NCBI RefSeq assembly: GCF_030158645.1
Contig: NZ_JAOASO010000085.1
Location: 90,344 to 154,343, forward strand
Length of the DNA: 64,000 nucleotides
Direction of reading: 5' to 3'
Origin: Hydrogenophaga sp.
GTDB lineage: Bacteria > Pseudomonadota > Gammaproteobacteria > Burkholderiales > Burkholderiaceae_C
The notes below the pieces were generated by a model that saw only the letters and a list, made by a program, of their open reading frames with translations, had not been told where the DNA came from and ran no database searches. Both the position numbers and the translations under genes were made by a program. Shown here one piece after another: positions 55,545 through 64,000 of the stretch (position 1 is the stretch's first letter; the number at the start of each line of letters is the position of its first letter).

Positions 55545-57329
55545 ATGTTCAACCGCCTCAAGATCGGCCAGCGCCTGACGCTCGGCTTTGCCAGCGTCCT
55601 CGTGCTGCTGGTGGCACTCACCGCCCTGGCCTGGACCAGTTTGCAGACCGCACAAGGCTCCACCGCCAGAGTGATCGAGATGGAACACCGTTCTTCGTTG
55701 ATGGAGGAATGGCTGGCCAGCACGCGCCTGAACATCAACCGCGTGCTGGGCGTGGCCAAGTCGGGCGCCAACCCCGAGGTGGACGCCTACTTCAAACCCC
55801 TGATCGCGCAGACCACCGAGCGCATCAACGAATTGCAGAAGACACTGGATGCCGAGGTCACCAGTGAAAAGGGCAAGGCCCTGATGAAGGACATTGCCGA
55901 TCGCCGCGCCGAGTACATTGCCGTGCGCAAGACCTACTTCGACACGCTCAAGAGCGGGGACATTGCCGTGGCGGCCCAGCAGCTCGATTCAGCGTTGCTG
56001 CCGGCGGCCAACCGCTACACCGACACCATGGTGGAGTTGCAAAAGTACCAACGCGAACTGGTCAACGTGGCGGTGGCGGCGTCGGAACAGACGGTCAACC
56101 GCCAGGCAATGATCATCATGGTCCTGGCCGCCCTGGCCGTGGTCCTGGCCAGCCTGGTGGCGTGGCGCATCACGGTGTCGGTGACCGCGCCGCTGCACGA
56201 GGCCGTCGGCATCGCCACGGCGGTGGCGGCAGGTGACCTCAATGGCCACGTGCAGACGACGCGCAAGGACGAGCTGGGCGACCTGCTGAACGCCCTGGCG
56301 TCGATGAAAACCTCGCTGATCCAGACCGTGGGTCAGGTGCGCAGCGCCACCGACAGCATCAACACCGCTTCGTATGAAATCGCCTCGGGCAACCAGGACC
56401 TGAGCGCGCGCACCGAGCAGGCCGCGAGCAACCTGGAAGAGACCGCGGCCTCGATGGAACAACTCACCAGCACCGTGCGCCAGAGCGCGGACGCTGCGCG
56501 CCAGGCCAACCAGCTGGCCGCGAGTGCGGCCGAGATCGCCGTGCGCGGTGGTCAGGTGGTGGGCCAGGTGGTCACGACCATGGACGAGATCAACCACAGC
56601 AGCAAGAAGATCAGCGACATCATCGGCGTCATCGACGGCATTGCCTTCCAGACCAACATCCTGGCGCTGAACGCGGCGGTGGAAGCCGCGCGCGCCGGTG
56701 AGCAGGGCCGGGGCTTTGCGGTGGTGGCCGGTGAGGTGCGCAACCTGGCGCAGCGCAGCGCAGAAGCCGCCAAGGAAATCAAGAACCTGATCGGTGCCAG
56801 CGTGGACCGCGTGGAAGCGGGCTCGCGGCTGGTGGCCGACGCGGGGCAGACGATGAGCGAGATCGTGGGCTCGGTGCAGCGCGTCTCCGACATCATCGGC
56901 GAGATCACGGCGGCGGCCGGCGAGCAGAGCGACGGCATCGGGCAGGTCAACGTGGCGGTGACGCAGCTGGACCAGATGACGCAGCAGAACGCCGCGCTGG
57001 TGGAAGAAAGTGCCGCTGCTGCCGAGAGCCTGAAAGACCAGGCCAGCCGCCTGACCGAGGTCATCAAGATCTTCCGCATCGACTCGGCCCAGGCTTACAG
57101 CGCCCCGGCGACCGTGGTGGCCAAGCCGGCCAACACCTTCAAGCCAGTGGCCCACAAGCCCGCCAGCCTCAGACCCGTCGCTGCAAAGCCCGCCTTGTCG
57201 GCACCGGCCACCCCCAAAACCGAGGCCTTGCCGCGTCCGGCGGCCACACCGGCGGCCGTTGTGCGCCCTGCGCCCGCCGTCCGCCCCGCGGTGGCGGCGG
57301 GTGCCGAAGGCGACTGGGAAAGTTTCTGA
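55545..57329 (+). CDS. Methyl-accepting chemotaxis protein with C-terminal DWESF pentapeptide
   Basis: 594 residues. A 4HB-type periplasmic sensor (residues about 30-185) is set between two transmembrane helices (about 10-30 and 190-212), followed by HAMP ([23 protein letters not shown]) and a signalling domain (about 270-510). A Pro/Ala/Lys-rich linker of about 80 residues ends in EGDWESF, matching the NWETF-type docking peptide for CheR and CheB. A CAGGAG site precedes ATG 55545. The signalling domain is protein-identical to that of the next gene (701-bp near-identical DNA). Confidence 0.94.
   Translation: MFNRLKIGQRLTLGFASVLVLLVALTALAWTSLQTAQGSTARVIEMEHRSSLMEEWLASTRLNINRVLGVAKSGANPEVDAYFKPLIAQTTERINELQKTLDAEVTSEKGKALMKDIADRRAEYIAVRKTYFDTLKSGDIAVAAQQLDSALLPAANRYTDTMVELQKYQRELVNVAVAASEQTVNRQAMIIMVLAALAVVLASLVAWRITVSVTAPLHEAVGIATAVAAGDLNGHVQTTRKDELGDLLNALASMKTSLIQTVGQVRSATDSINTASYEIASGNQDLSARTEQAASNLEETAASMEQLTSTVRQSADAARQANQLAASAAEIAVRGGQVVGQVVTTMDEINHSSKKISDIIGVIDGIAFQTNILALNAAVEAARAGEQGRGFAVVAGEVRNLAQRSAEAAKEIKNLIGASVDRVEAGSRLVADAGQTMSEIVGSVQRVSDIIGEITAAAGEQSDGIGQVNVAVTQLDQMTQQNAALVEESAAAAESLKDQASRLTEVIKIFRIDSAQAYSAPATVVAKPANTFKPVAHKPASLRPVAAKPALSAPATPKTEALPRPAATPAAVVRPAPAVRPAVAAGAEGDWESF
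56376..57076 (+). repeat. 701-bp direct repeat, copy 1 (chemoreceptor signalling domain)
   Basis: Aligns without gaps to 58112-58812. I count 7 mismatches, all synonymous: one in the GGC/GGT of VIDG, two in GCGCTG/GCCTTG and four in the Ser-Ala-Ala-Ala codons near the end. Confidence 0.95.
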
Positions 57330-57339
57330 GTTGCCTCTG

Positions 57340-57369
57340 ACCGCCGAGCCTCGCCGGCGGTTCTTTTCT
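57340..57369 (+). terminator. Intrinsic terminator between two chemoreceptor genes
   Basis: ACCGCCG (57340-57346), 8-nt loop, CGGCGGT (57355-57361), then TTCTTTTCT. Confidence 0.7.
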
Positions 57370-57388
57370 CCCTGCAACGAAAGCACCC

Positions 57389-58816
57389 GTGAACGCCTCG
57401 CCTCTGTCGCACGTCCCGAAGTCACATCCACCAGAGGCCCAAGCCGTGCTGGGTGACCAGGTGATGCTCGCGGCCATCATCTTGAGCGCGCTGGGTGCTG
57501 TGGTGATCGGCTTCACACATTACGAGCTCACGCTGGCGCTGATGGGCGCCTTGCTGTTGTCGGGGCTGGGGTTGGCGGCTTACGTTCTCGGGCGCGGTTC
57601 GCTCGCCTCACGCCTGGTGCTCACGTTCGCGCAGGCCGCTTTGGTGGCGTTGCACATCCAACTGGCGCACGGTGAGTCCGAGTTCCACTTTGGCATTTTT
57701 GTCACCCTCGCCCTGCTGCTGGTTTACCTGGACTGGCGGCCGATCGTGTTTGCAGCGGGCTTGTTTGCCGTTCATCACGTGTTGTTTGACCGTCTGCAGG
57801 CCATGGGCCTGGGCTTCTACTGCACCACCGAGGCCAACTTCTGGCGTGTCATGTTGCACGCGGCCTATGTGGTGGTCCAGACGGGTCTCGAGGTGGTCTT
57901 GGCTGTGAGCATGGGGCGAACCGCGCGCGAGGGCGCTGAACTCGGACGCATGGTGAAGGCGATTGATCAGGAAGACGGTATTGCGCTGGATGCCGGCGGC
58001 ATGGTCGTGAGCAGCACGGGAGCACGCGCTTTGCAGAGCGCGTTGCAAAAGATGCGCGCGACGGTGGCATCGGTCCAGTCGTCGGCCGACTCCATCCAGT
58101 CCGCCAGTCGCGAAATCGCCTCGGGCAACCAGGACCTGAGCGCGCGCACCGAGCAGGCCGCGAGCAACCTGGAAGAGACCGCGGCCTCGATGGAACAACT
58201 CACCAGCACCGTGCGCCAGAGCGCGGACGCTGCGCGCCAGGCCAACCAGCTGGCCGCGAGTGCGGCCGAGATCGCCGTGCGCGGTGGTCAGGTGGTGGGC
58301 CAGGTGGTCACGACCATGGACGAGATCAACCACAGCAGCAAGAAGATCAGCGACATCATCGGTGTCATCGACGGCATTGCCTTCCAGACCAACATCCTGG
58401 CCTTGAACGCGGCGGTGGAAGCCGCGCGCGCCGGTGAGCAGGGCCGGGGCTTTGCGGTGGTGGCCGGTGAGGTGCGCAACCTGGCGCAGCGCAGCGCAGA
58501 AGCCGCCAAGGAAATCAAGAACCTGATCGGTGCCAGCGTGGACCGCGTGGAAGCGGGCTCGCGGCTGGTGGCCGACGCGGGGCAGACGATGAGCGAGATC
58601 GTGGGCTCGGTGCAGCGCGTCTCCGACATCATCGGCGAGATCACGGCGGCGGCCGGCGAGCAGAGCGACGGCATCGGGCAGGTCAACGTGGCGGTGACGC
58701 AGCTGGACCAGATGACGCAGCAGAACGCCGCGCTGGTGGAAGAAAGCGCGGCCGCGGCCGAGAGCCTGAAAGACCAGGCCAGCCGCCTGACCGAGGTCAT
58801 CAAGATCTTCCGATGA
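57389..58816 (+). CDS. Methyl-accepting chemotaxis protein with polytopic membrane sensor
   Basis: 475 residues from GTG 57389. The N-terminal 185 residues contain about five to six hydrophobic helices and no large periplasmic domain, so the sensor is inside the membrane. It has clustered histidines and one cysteine: [26 protein letters not shown] and GLGFYC, which may bind heme, metal or a quinone. No HAMP was seen. The cytoplasmic signalling domain (about 240-473) is identical in protein sequence to that of the preceding receptor and stops at KIFR, with no linker or docking peptide. The GTG start is uncertain. Confidence 0.88.
   Translation: MNASPLSHVPKSHPPEAQAVLGDQVMLAAIILSALGAVVIGFTHYELTLALMGALLLSGLGLAAYVLGRGSLASRLVLTFAQAALVALHIQLAHGESEFHFGIFVTLALLLVYLDWRPIVFAAGLFAVHHVLFDRLQAMGLGFYCTTEANFWRVMLHAAYVVVQTGLEVVLAVSMGRTAREGAELGRMVKAIDQEDGIALDAGGMVVSSTGARALQSALQKMRATVASVQSSADSIQSASREIASGNQDLSARTEQAASNLEETAASMEQLTSTVRQSADAARQANQLAASAAEIAVRGGQVVGQVVTTMDEINHSSKKISDIIGVIDGIAFQTNILALNAAVEAARAGEQGRGFAVVAGEVRNLAQRSAEAAKEIKNLIGASVDRVEAGSRLVADAGQTMSEIVGSVQRVSDIIGEITAAAGEQSDGIGQVNVAVTQLDQMTQQNAALVEESAAAAESLKDQASRLTEVIKIFR
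58112..58812 (+). repeat. 701-bp direct repeat, copy 2 (chemoreceptor signalling domain)
   Basis: Partner of 56376-57076. The similarity stops sharply at the stop codon on the right and at the start of the methylation-helix region on the left, while flanking sequences are unrelated. Confidence 0.95.
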
Positions 58817-58876
58817 CGGATCGCGCAGCACGTGCCTTCAGCCACTTCTCAATCGAATCACTCTCGAAGAACGACC

Positions 58877-60448
58877 ATGCAAGCTTTGATGCGCCAGTTT
58901 TCCATCCGCACCCGAATGATGGGCGCCATCGGCGTCGTTCTGCTGTTGTTGACCATGATCGGCGGCGCCGGTCTGTGGGGCATGAACCGCCTGCACGCCC
59001 TGAGCGTGGAGTTTGTTGATCATGCTTTCGAAGAGACGCTGACCCTGTCGCGCCTGCAGGTGGCGCTGGGCGACATGGGTCGCTTCGAGAAGGACATGAT
59101 CATTGCCTACGAGAAGCCCGAGGAAGTGGCGAAGGCCAAGGCCCAGTGGCAGGGCGCGCGCGACGCGGCCGTGCAGCAGATGGACCACATGCTGGTGGGC
59201 GATGAGGACGGCGACAACACCGTCGTGCGCGAGATGAAAGACCAGCTCACCGCCTACGCCAACGCGGTGGAGCCGGTCACGCGCCAGCTGGCCGACAACG
59301 GCTACGACACCGCCACCGTGGCCAACCGCATGCTGGCGCGCGCGCACGAGCAGTACGCCGGGCTCCTGGCCAACCTGAAGCGGGTGGAAGACGTGCTCAA
59401 GGTGGAGGCCGCCACGCTGCAACAGGAAGAGAAGGACATCAACGCCCAGACGCTGCTGATCTTCGGTGTGGCCGTGGCACTGGCCGCGCTGGTCGTGGTG
59501 CCCACCACACTGTCCAACATGCAGAGCATCTGCCAGCCGCTCAACGAAGCGCAGCGCGTGGCCACCGCCATCACCAACGGCGATCTGACCCAGACCGTTC
59601 ACGTCAGCGGCAAGGACGAACTCGCGGCCCTCATGCAGGCCCTGGGGGGCATGCAGGCGTCGCTGGTGCGCATCGTGGGCGAGGTGCGCAACAGCACCGA
59701 CAGCATCGGCACCGCCAGCGAAGAAATCGCCAGCGGCAACCAGGACCTGAGCGCGCGCACCGAGCAGGCCGCGAGCAACCTGCAGCAGACAGCTGCCAGC
59801 ATCGACCAGATCAACAGCACCGTGCGCCAGAGTGCCGATTCGGCGCGCCAGGCCACGCAGATGGCCGTGGTCAACGCCGAGGTGGCGGTGCGCGGCGGTC
59901 AGGTGGTGAGCCAGGTGGTCACCACCATGAACGAGATCAACCAGAGCAGCCAGAAGATCGGCGACATCATCGGTGTCATCGACGGCATCGCCTTCCAGAC
60001 CAACATCCTCGCGCTCAATGCGGCGGTGGAGGCGGCGCGCGCCGGTGAGCAGGGCCGTGGTTTTGCCGTGGTGGCGGCCGAGGTGCGCAGCCTGGCGCAG
60101 CGCAGTGCGCAGGCCGCCAAAGAAATCAAGGTGTTGATCGAGGCCAGCGTGGGCAAGGTCGAGACCGGCTCGCGCCTGGTGGCCCAGGCCGGCAGCACCA
60201 TCGGCGAGATTGTGGCGAACGCAGAGAAAGTCTCGGCCTTCATCAGCGACATCACCACCGCCGCCCAGGAGCAGTCGCAAGGCATTGGCCAGGTCAACGC
60301 CGCCGTGACGCAGCTGGACCAGATGACGCAGCAGAACGCCGCGCTGGTGGAGCAAAGCGCCGCCGCCGCCGAAAGCCTCAAAGACCAGGCCAGCCGACTG
60401 GCCGAGGTGGTGCGGGTGTTCCGGTTGTCGGGTTCCGCTCACGCCTGA
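58877..60448 (+). CDS. Methyl-accepting chemotaxis protein (4HB sensor) with HAMP
   Basis: 523 residues. Two transmembrane helices (about 18-36 and 195-215) flank a 4HB-like sensor ([30 protein letters not shown]). HAMP ([28 protein letters not shown]) and signalling domain follow, with the conserved tip [45 protein letters not shown]. It is homologous to but clearly distinct from the two receptors upstream (for example [15 protein letters not shown]). ATG 58889 is an alternative start. No docking pentapeptide. Confidence 0.93.
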   Translation: MQALMRQFSIRTRMMGAIGVVLLLLTMIGGAGLWGMNRLHALSVEFVDHAFEETLTLSRLQVALGDMGRFEKDMIIAYEKPEEVAKAKAQWQGARDAAVQQMDHMLVGDEDGDNTVVREMKDQLTAYANAVEPVTRQLADNGYDTATVANRMLARAHEQYAGLLANLKRVEDVLKVEAATLQQEEKDINAQTLLIFGVAVALAALVVVPTTLSNMQSICQPLNEAQRVATAITNGDLTQTVHVSGKDELAALMQALGGMQASLVRIVGEVRNSTDSIGTASEEIASGNQDLSARTEQAASNLQQTAASIDQINSTVRQSADSARQATQMAVVNAEVAVRGGQVVSQVVTTMNEINQSSQKIGDIIGVIDGIAFQTNILALNAAVEAARAGEQGRGFAVVAAEVRSLAQRSAQAAKEIKVLIEASVGKVETGSRLVAQAGSTIGEIVANAEKVSAFISDITTAAQEQSQGIGQVNAAVTQLDQMTQQNAALVEQSAAAAESLKDQASRLAEVVRVFRLSGSAHA

Positions 60449-60564
60449 GGCGCGCGGAACCCTTGACGAGGACCGAGCGCGGCCACAAACGCCGGCCGCT
60501 CTGCCTATACTGCTCCGGGTAATGTCCCGGTCTTCGCGGGACACCCTGCCTGGAGACCGCCGTC

Positions 60565-62067
60565 ATGAACGCCCGCCTGCCCCAAGCCCTGCCGCCGCTC
60601 GACCCCACTGCGCTGCAAAGCCACATCGAATCCGCCTGGCAGCAGACCATCGTCCCCGAGCTGGTGCGCTACATCGAGGTGCCGGCCAAGTCCCCGGCCT
60701 TCGACCCCGACTGGGCCCGCCACGGCCTGTTGGACCGGGTGCTGCGCGGCGCGGCCGACTGGGTGCAGGCGCAGAAGGTGGAAGGCCTCACGCTGGAGGT
60801 GATCCAGCTGCCCGACGCGCGCGGTGTGCCGCGCACGCCGGTGCTGTTTTTTGAAGTGCCGGCCTGCGCGGGCCGTGACGGCACGCCGGCACCGGCGTCG
60901 GGTCAGACCGTGCTGATGTACGGCCACCTCGACAAACAACCCGAGTTCAACGGCTGGCGCAGCGACCTGGGCCCCTGGATGCCCAAGATCGACGGCGGCA
61001 AGCTCTACGGCCGTGGCGGTGCCGACGACGGTTATGCGGTCTACGCCAGCATCGCCGCGCTGCAGGCGCTCAAAGCCCAGGGCGTGGCGCACCCGCGCAT
61101 CGTCGGCCTGATCGAGACCTGTGAAGAAAGCGGCTCGGGCGACCTGCTGCCCTATGTGGACGCGCTGCGCACGCGCCTGGGCGACGTGGGCCTGGTGATC
61201 TGCCTGGACAGCGGCGCCGGCAACTACGACCAGCTCTGGCTCACCACCAGCCTGCGCGGCATGGCCAGCGGCGTGCTCAAGGTCGAGATCCTCACCGAGG
61301 GCATCCATTCCGGCGACGCCTCGGGGCTGGTGCCGTCGAGCTTCCGCATCATGCGCCAGGTCCTCGACCGGCTGGAAGACAGCGCCACCGGCCGCCTGCT
61401 GCCCGCCAACTTCCACTGCGAGGTGCCGGCCGAGCGCGTGGCGCAGGCGCGCGCGACCGCCGCCATCCTGGGTGACGAGATCTACAAACGCTTCCCCTGG
61501 GCGCACCACGACTGCGGCGGCTCCACCGTGTTCGCCCTGCCCACCACCACCGACCCGGTGGACGCCCTGCTCAACCGCACCTGGCGGCCCACGCTGTCGG
61601 TCACCGGCGCCGATGGTTTCCCCGAGATGCGCAATGCCGGGAACGTGCTGCGGCCTTACACCGCGTTCAAGCTGAGCCTGCGCCTGCCCCCGCTGGTGGA
61701 CGCGCCCGCCGCCGTGCAGGAGCTCAAGGCGCTGCTGGAGGACAACGCGCCTTACCAGGCCAAGGTCACGTTTGAGGGTGAGGGCGCGGCCAGCGGCTGG
61801 AACGCGCCGGCCACCATGCCCTGGTTCGAGCAGGCCTTGCAGGACGCATCGCAGGCGCACTTTGGCGCTGGTTGCGGCACCATCGGCCAGGGGGGCACCA
61901 TCCCGCTCATGAACATGCTCAGCCAGGGTTTCCCGACCGCGCAGATGATGGTGTGCGGCGTGCTCGGTCCCAAGAGCAATGCGCACGGCCCGAACGAATT
62001 CCTGCACCTGGACTACGCGCGCCGCCTGACCGCCACCGTCGCGCAGGTCATCGCCCGCATGCCCTGA
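60565..62067 (+). CDS. M20-family metallopeptidase (dipeptidase-like)
   Basis: 500 residues. Metal ligands of the di-zinc site are in order: MYGHLDKQPEF (His, Asp), GRGGADDGYA (bridging Asp), ETCEESGSGD (general base Glu plus metal Glu), CLDSGAG (Asp) and NAHGPNEFLHLDYA (His). A lid/dimerisation domain lies between (about 215-330). The M20 group includes dipeptidases, carboxypeptidases and carnosinase-like enzymes. It lies 116 bp after the chemoreceptors and 34 bp before the lipase-like gene. Confidence 0.93.
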   Translation: MNARLPQALPPLDPTALQSHIESAWQQTIVPELVRYIEVPAKSPAFDPDWARHGLLDRVLRGAADWVQAQKVEGLTLEVIQLPDARGVPRTPVLFFEVPACAGRDGTPAPASGQTVLMYGHLDKQPEFNGWRSDLGPWMPKIDGGKLYGRGGADDGYAVYASIAALQALKAQGVAHPRIVGLIETCEESGSGDLLPYVDALRTRLGDVGLVICLDSGAGNYDQLWLTTSLRGMASGVLKVEILTEGIHSGDASGLVPSSFRIMRQVLDRLEDSATGRLLPANFHCEVPAERVAQARATAAILGDEIYKRFPWAHHDCGGSTVFALPTTTDPVDALLNRTWRPTLSVTGADGFPEMRNAGNVLRPYTAFKLSLRLPPLVDAPAAVQELKALLEDNAPYQAKVTFEGEGAASGWNAPATMPWFEQALQDASQAHFGAGCGTIGQGGTIPLMNMLSQGFPTAQMMVCGVLGPKSNAHGPNEFLHLDYARRLTATVAQVIARMP

Positions 62068-62101
62068 ACACGGCCCGTCCCATTTCTTTCCCTGCGCCGA
62101 C

Positions 62102-62965
62102 ATGACCGACACGACCCAGGCCCCCTTCACCTTGCGCGACGGCCTCAACCTCGCGTTGTACGACTGGCCGCTGCCGATGCGCCGCCGTCCGCGCGGCGTG
62201 GTGCTCATCGTGCACGGGCTGGGCGAGCACGCCTGGCGTTACGACGCCGTGGCGCGGCGTCTCAACGACTGGGGCTTCTTCGTGCGCGCCTTCGACCAGC
62301 GCGGCCACGGCGATTCGGGCGGCGCGCAGGGGGTGCTGCCCGACGACGACGCGCTGCTCGACGACCTGGCCGAGGTGCTGGACGACACGCGCCGCCACAT
62401 CGCCCAGCCGTGGGCCTGTCCCCTCCTTCTCATGGGGCACAGCATGGGCGGTCTGGTGTCGGCCACCTTCGTGCAGCGCGGCATGGCCAAGGTCGACGGC
62501 CTGGTGCTGTCCTCGCCCGCGCTGCAGGCGGGCCTGGGTCTGGTGCAACGCAGGTTGATCGATCTGATGTACCGGTACGCACCCAACAAGACCCTGTCCA
62601 ACGGGTTGGACGCGAGCAAGATTTCGCACAACCAGGCCACGGTGGCGGCCTATGAAAGGGACCGCCGCGTGCACGACCGCATCTCGGCGCGGCTGGCGCG
62701 TTTCATCGACAGCAACGGGCCCAGTGTGCTGGCGGCGGCGCCCGGCTGGAGCGTGCCGACCTTGCTCATGTTCGCGGGCGACGACCACCTGGTGAAGTCC
62801 GAAGGCAGTCGTGCCTTTGCTGCGGCTGCCCCCCGAAGCACCGTGCATTCACAGGCGTTCGAGGGCCTGTACCACGAGATCTTCAACGAAGCAGATCCGT
62901 CGGCCGTGTTCGGCACGCTCAAAGCCTGGCTGGACGTTCAGGCGCCCCAGCCCAGAACCGCCTGA
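62102..62965 (+). CDS. Alpha/beta-hydrolase (monoacylglycerol lipase-like)
   Basis: 287 residues, no signal. The fold is shown by VVLIVHGLGEHAWRYDAVARRLND, the nucleophile elbow LLMGHSMGGLVSA, the acid Asp in MFAGDDHLV and the final His in FEGLYHEIFNE. This pattern, with the DQRGHGDSGG motif, resembles the monoglyceride lipase/lysophospholipase family. It may be co-transcribed with the M20 peptidase upstream. It is convergent with the YidB-family gene, 4 bp apart. Confidence 0.92.
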   Translation: MTDTTQAPFTLRDGLNLALYDWPLPMRRRPRGVVLIVHGLGEHAWRYDAVARRLNDWGFFVRAFDQRGHGDSGGAQGVLPDDDALLDDLAEVLDDTRRHIAQPWACPLLLMGHSMGGLVSATFVQRGMAKVDGLVLSSPALQAGLGLVQRRLIDLMYRYAPNKTLSNGLDASKISHNQATVAAYERDRRVHDRISARLARFIDSNGPSVLAAAPGWSVPTLLMFAGDDHLVKSEGSRAFAAAAPRSTVHSQAFEGLYHEIFNEADPSAVFGTLKAWLDVQAPQPRTA

Positions 62966-62969
62966 GGCC

Positions 62970-63467
62970 CTAGCGGCGCGGCTGCATCAGGCCGCCGAGC
63001 ATGCCCATCAGATCACCCGCTGCCGGGTTGCTCTGACCACCGAGCAAGGCGCCGAGTGCGCCCAGACCGTTGTCGGCCGGCACCTGGCCTTGTGGTGTTA
63101 GCTGGTCGATCAGCCCTGGCAGCAGGTCGGCCAAGGTGGTGGATGCCTGCCCCGGGTTGCCACCCAGCTGGGCGGCGATCATGCCCATGAGGTCCGGGCC
63201 GAGGGCCTGCCCGAGCCGATCGGGGTCCACCGGCTGGTTGGCACCCGTGCCCACCCACGATTGCGCGGCTTCCCCCAACCCGGCCGACTGCAGCTTGGCG
63301 AGCAAACCCTGCAAACCCCCTGCGTTGTTCAGCAGCGAGCTCACCAGGGTGATCAGCAGCTGTGGATTGAGGCCGCCAGCGCCCCCGGCGGGTGAGGCGT
63401 CGGCGCCGCGCTGGGCGCCCATGGCGGCTTCGGTGGCCGCGCCGATCAAAGAATCCAGCAATCCCAT
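62970..63467 (-). CDS. YidB-family (DUF937) protein
   Basis: 165 residues: MGLLDSLIGAATEA at the N-terminus, LNPQLLITLVSSLLNNAGGLQGLLAKLQSAGLGEAAQSWVGTGANQPVDP in the middle and a repetitive Gly/Leu-rich C-terminus (LGALGALLGG, MGMLGGLM). YidB/DUF937 proteins are soluble and of unknown function. It is downstream of the MFS gene, 24 bp apart, in the same direction. Confidence 0.92.
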   Translation of the reverse strand: MGLLDSLIGAATEAAMGAQRGADASPAGGAGGLNPQLLITLVSSLLNNAGGLQGLLAKLQSAGLGEAAQSWVGTGANQPVDPDRLGQALGPDLMGMIAAQLGGNPGQASTTLADLLPGLIDQLTPQGQVPADNGLGALGALLGGQSNPAAGDLMGMLGGLMQPRR

Positions 63468-63491
63468 GCCGAGCCTCCGTGGTTACTTGGG

Positions 63492-64000
63492 TCAGGTCGG
63501 ATTGTGGGCTTGCCGACCGCGCCATGCAAGCCAGACCAGGGCCGCTGCGGTGAGTCCCAGCGGCAACAGCGAGCCCACGTTCAACCATTGCCAGCCCTGC
63601 GTGGTCACCAGCGCGCCGGAGGCAAACGAGGTGAGCGCCATGGTGGCGAACACGCAGAAGTTGATGGCCGCCTGCGCGCGGTCTTTTTCCTCGGGTCGGT
63701 ACGACTGCAGCGAGAGCGTGGTGCTGGCGGTGAAGAGGAAGTTCCAGCCCACGCCCAGCAGGAACAGGGCGATCAGGAACTGGTGCAGCTCCACGCCCGA
63801 CAAAGCGATGACGACGCACAACACGTTGAGCGCGACACCGGTGCCCATGATGCTGAGCACACCAAACCGCTTGATCAGGTGGCCGGTGAAGAAGCCCGGC
63901 GCGAACATGCCGATCACGTGCCATTCGAGCACCAGGGCCGCGTCCTCGAACGGAAAACCGCAGACCTGCATGGCCAGCGGCGTGGCCGCCATCAGCAGGT
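63492..64000 (-). CDS. MFS transporter, C-terminal part (gene runs off the window)
   Basis: About 169 residues visible, open at the right edge. About five transmembrane helices are seen: FEDAALVLEWHVIGMFAPGFFTGHLIKRFGVL, ALNVLCVVIALSG, FLIALFLLGVGWNFLFTASTTL, AINFCVFATMALTSFASGAL, GSLLPLGLTAAALVWLAW. The SYRPEEKDRAQAAINF loop is a feature of major-facilitator transporters. Substrate unknown. The start is outside the window. Confidence 0.85.
   Translation of the reverse strand, partial: LLMAATPLAMQVCGFPFEDAALVLEWHVIGMFAPGFFTGHLIKRFGVLSIMGTGVALNVLCVVIALSGVELHQFLIALFLLGVGWNFLFTASTTLSLQSYRPEEKDRAQAAINFCVFATMALTSFASGALVTTQGWQWLNVGSLLPLGLTAAALVWLAWRGRQAHNPT

Noticed and set aside
60463..60512. TTGACG and TATACT as a promoter for the M20 peptidase
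   Set aside because: The hexamers are far more than 19 bp apart, so they do not form one promoter. TATACT alone may be real but has no -35 partner.

Overview
The window is high-GC chromosomal DNA from a betaproteobacterium. The dnaA-dnaN-gyrB and rpmH-rnpA-yidD-yidC-mnmE blocks, the MetX/MetW pair, the CphA/CphA' cyanophycin cluster and the protein style point to the Burkholderiales, most likely Comamonadaceae and close to Hydrogenophaga. The family assignment is inference from gene content and sequence feel, not from a search. No rRNA, tRNA, CRISPR array, prophage or insertion sequence was found.

Layout. 1-2.4 kb: a copper module (5'-partial view of copA, a CopZ-like chaperone, cueR, a His-tailed Spy/LTXXQ protein) with two divergent 19-bp-spacer CueR promoters. 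2.4-2.8 kb: a gene-free stretch with a terminator, DnaA boxes and a DnaA-trio-like repeat. 2.8-9.9 kb: minCDE, a UbiB-family kinase, infA, a DAHP synthase, an outer-membrane barrel and a DEDDh exonuclease. 9.9-15.3 kb: a signalling and envelope-stress island (HisKA_3 kinase, stand-alone receiver, two BON lipoproteins, CsbD, LuxR-type regulator, phospholipase-D lipoprotein), with a DUF1328 membrane peptide at 21.3 kb. These promoters share TGTAGG-N6-CCTACA-like sites. 15.4-19 kb: an Mla/Pqi-like lipid ABC transporter, followed by a large AsmA-family protein. 21.5-30 kb: the cyanophycin locus, with CphA' and CphA on one strand and a zinc-ribbon ABC exporter, DUF1854 protein and unknown protein divergent from them.

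30-37 kb: an acyltransferase, a small membrane protein, gyrB, dnaN and dnaA reading left. 37-42.8 kb: rpmH, rnpA, yidD, yidC, mnmE, a cNMP-binding protein and a coupled unknown, reading right. 42.8-50.2 kb: apt, a Tat-exported metallo-hydrolase, a Kef-type antiporter, kdsD-kdsC-lptC, an SDR enzyme and a glycine-rich RRM protein. 50.4-52.3 kb: metX-metW behind a SAM-II riboswitch followed by an intrinsic terminator. 53.1-60.4 kb: four chemoreceptor genes and cheW, with sigma-28-like promoters; two receptors share a 701-bp block with only 7 synonymous differences. 60.5-64 kb: an M20 peptidase, a lipase-like hydrolase, a YidB-family protein and a 5'-incomplete MFS transporter.

Most worth follow-up: the SAM-II riboswitch/attenuator, the TGTAGG regulon centred on the two-component genes, the cyanophycin locus with its coupled exporter operon, the gene-converted receptors, and the origin-like element upstream of minC, about 34 kb from dnaA.
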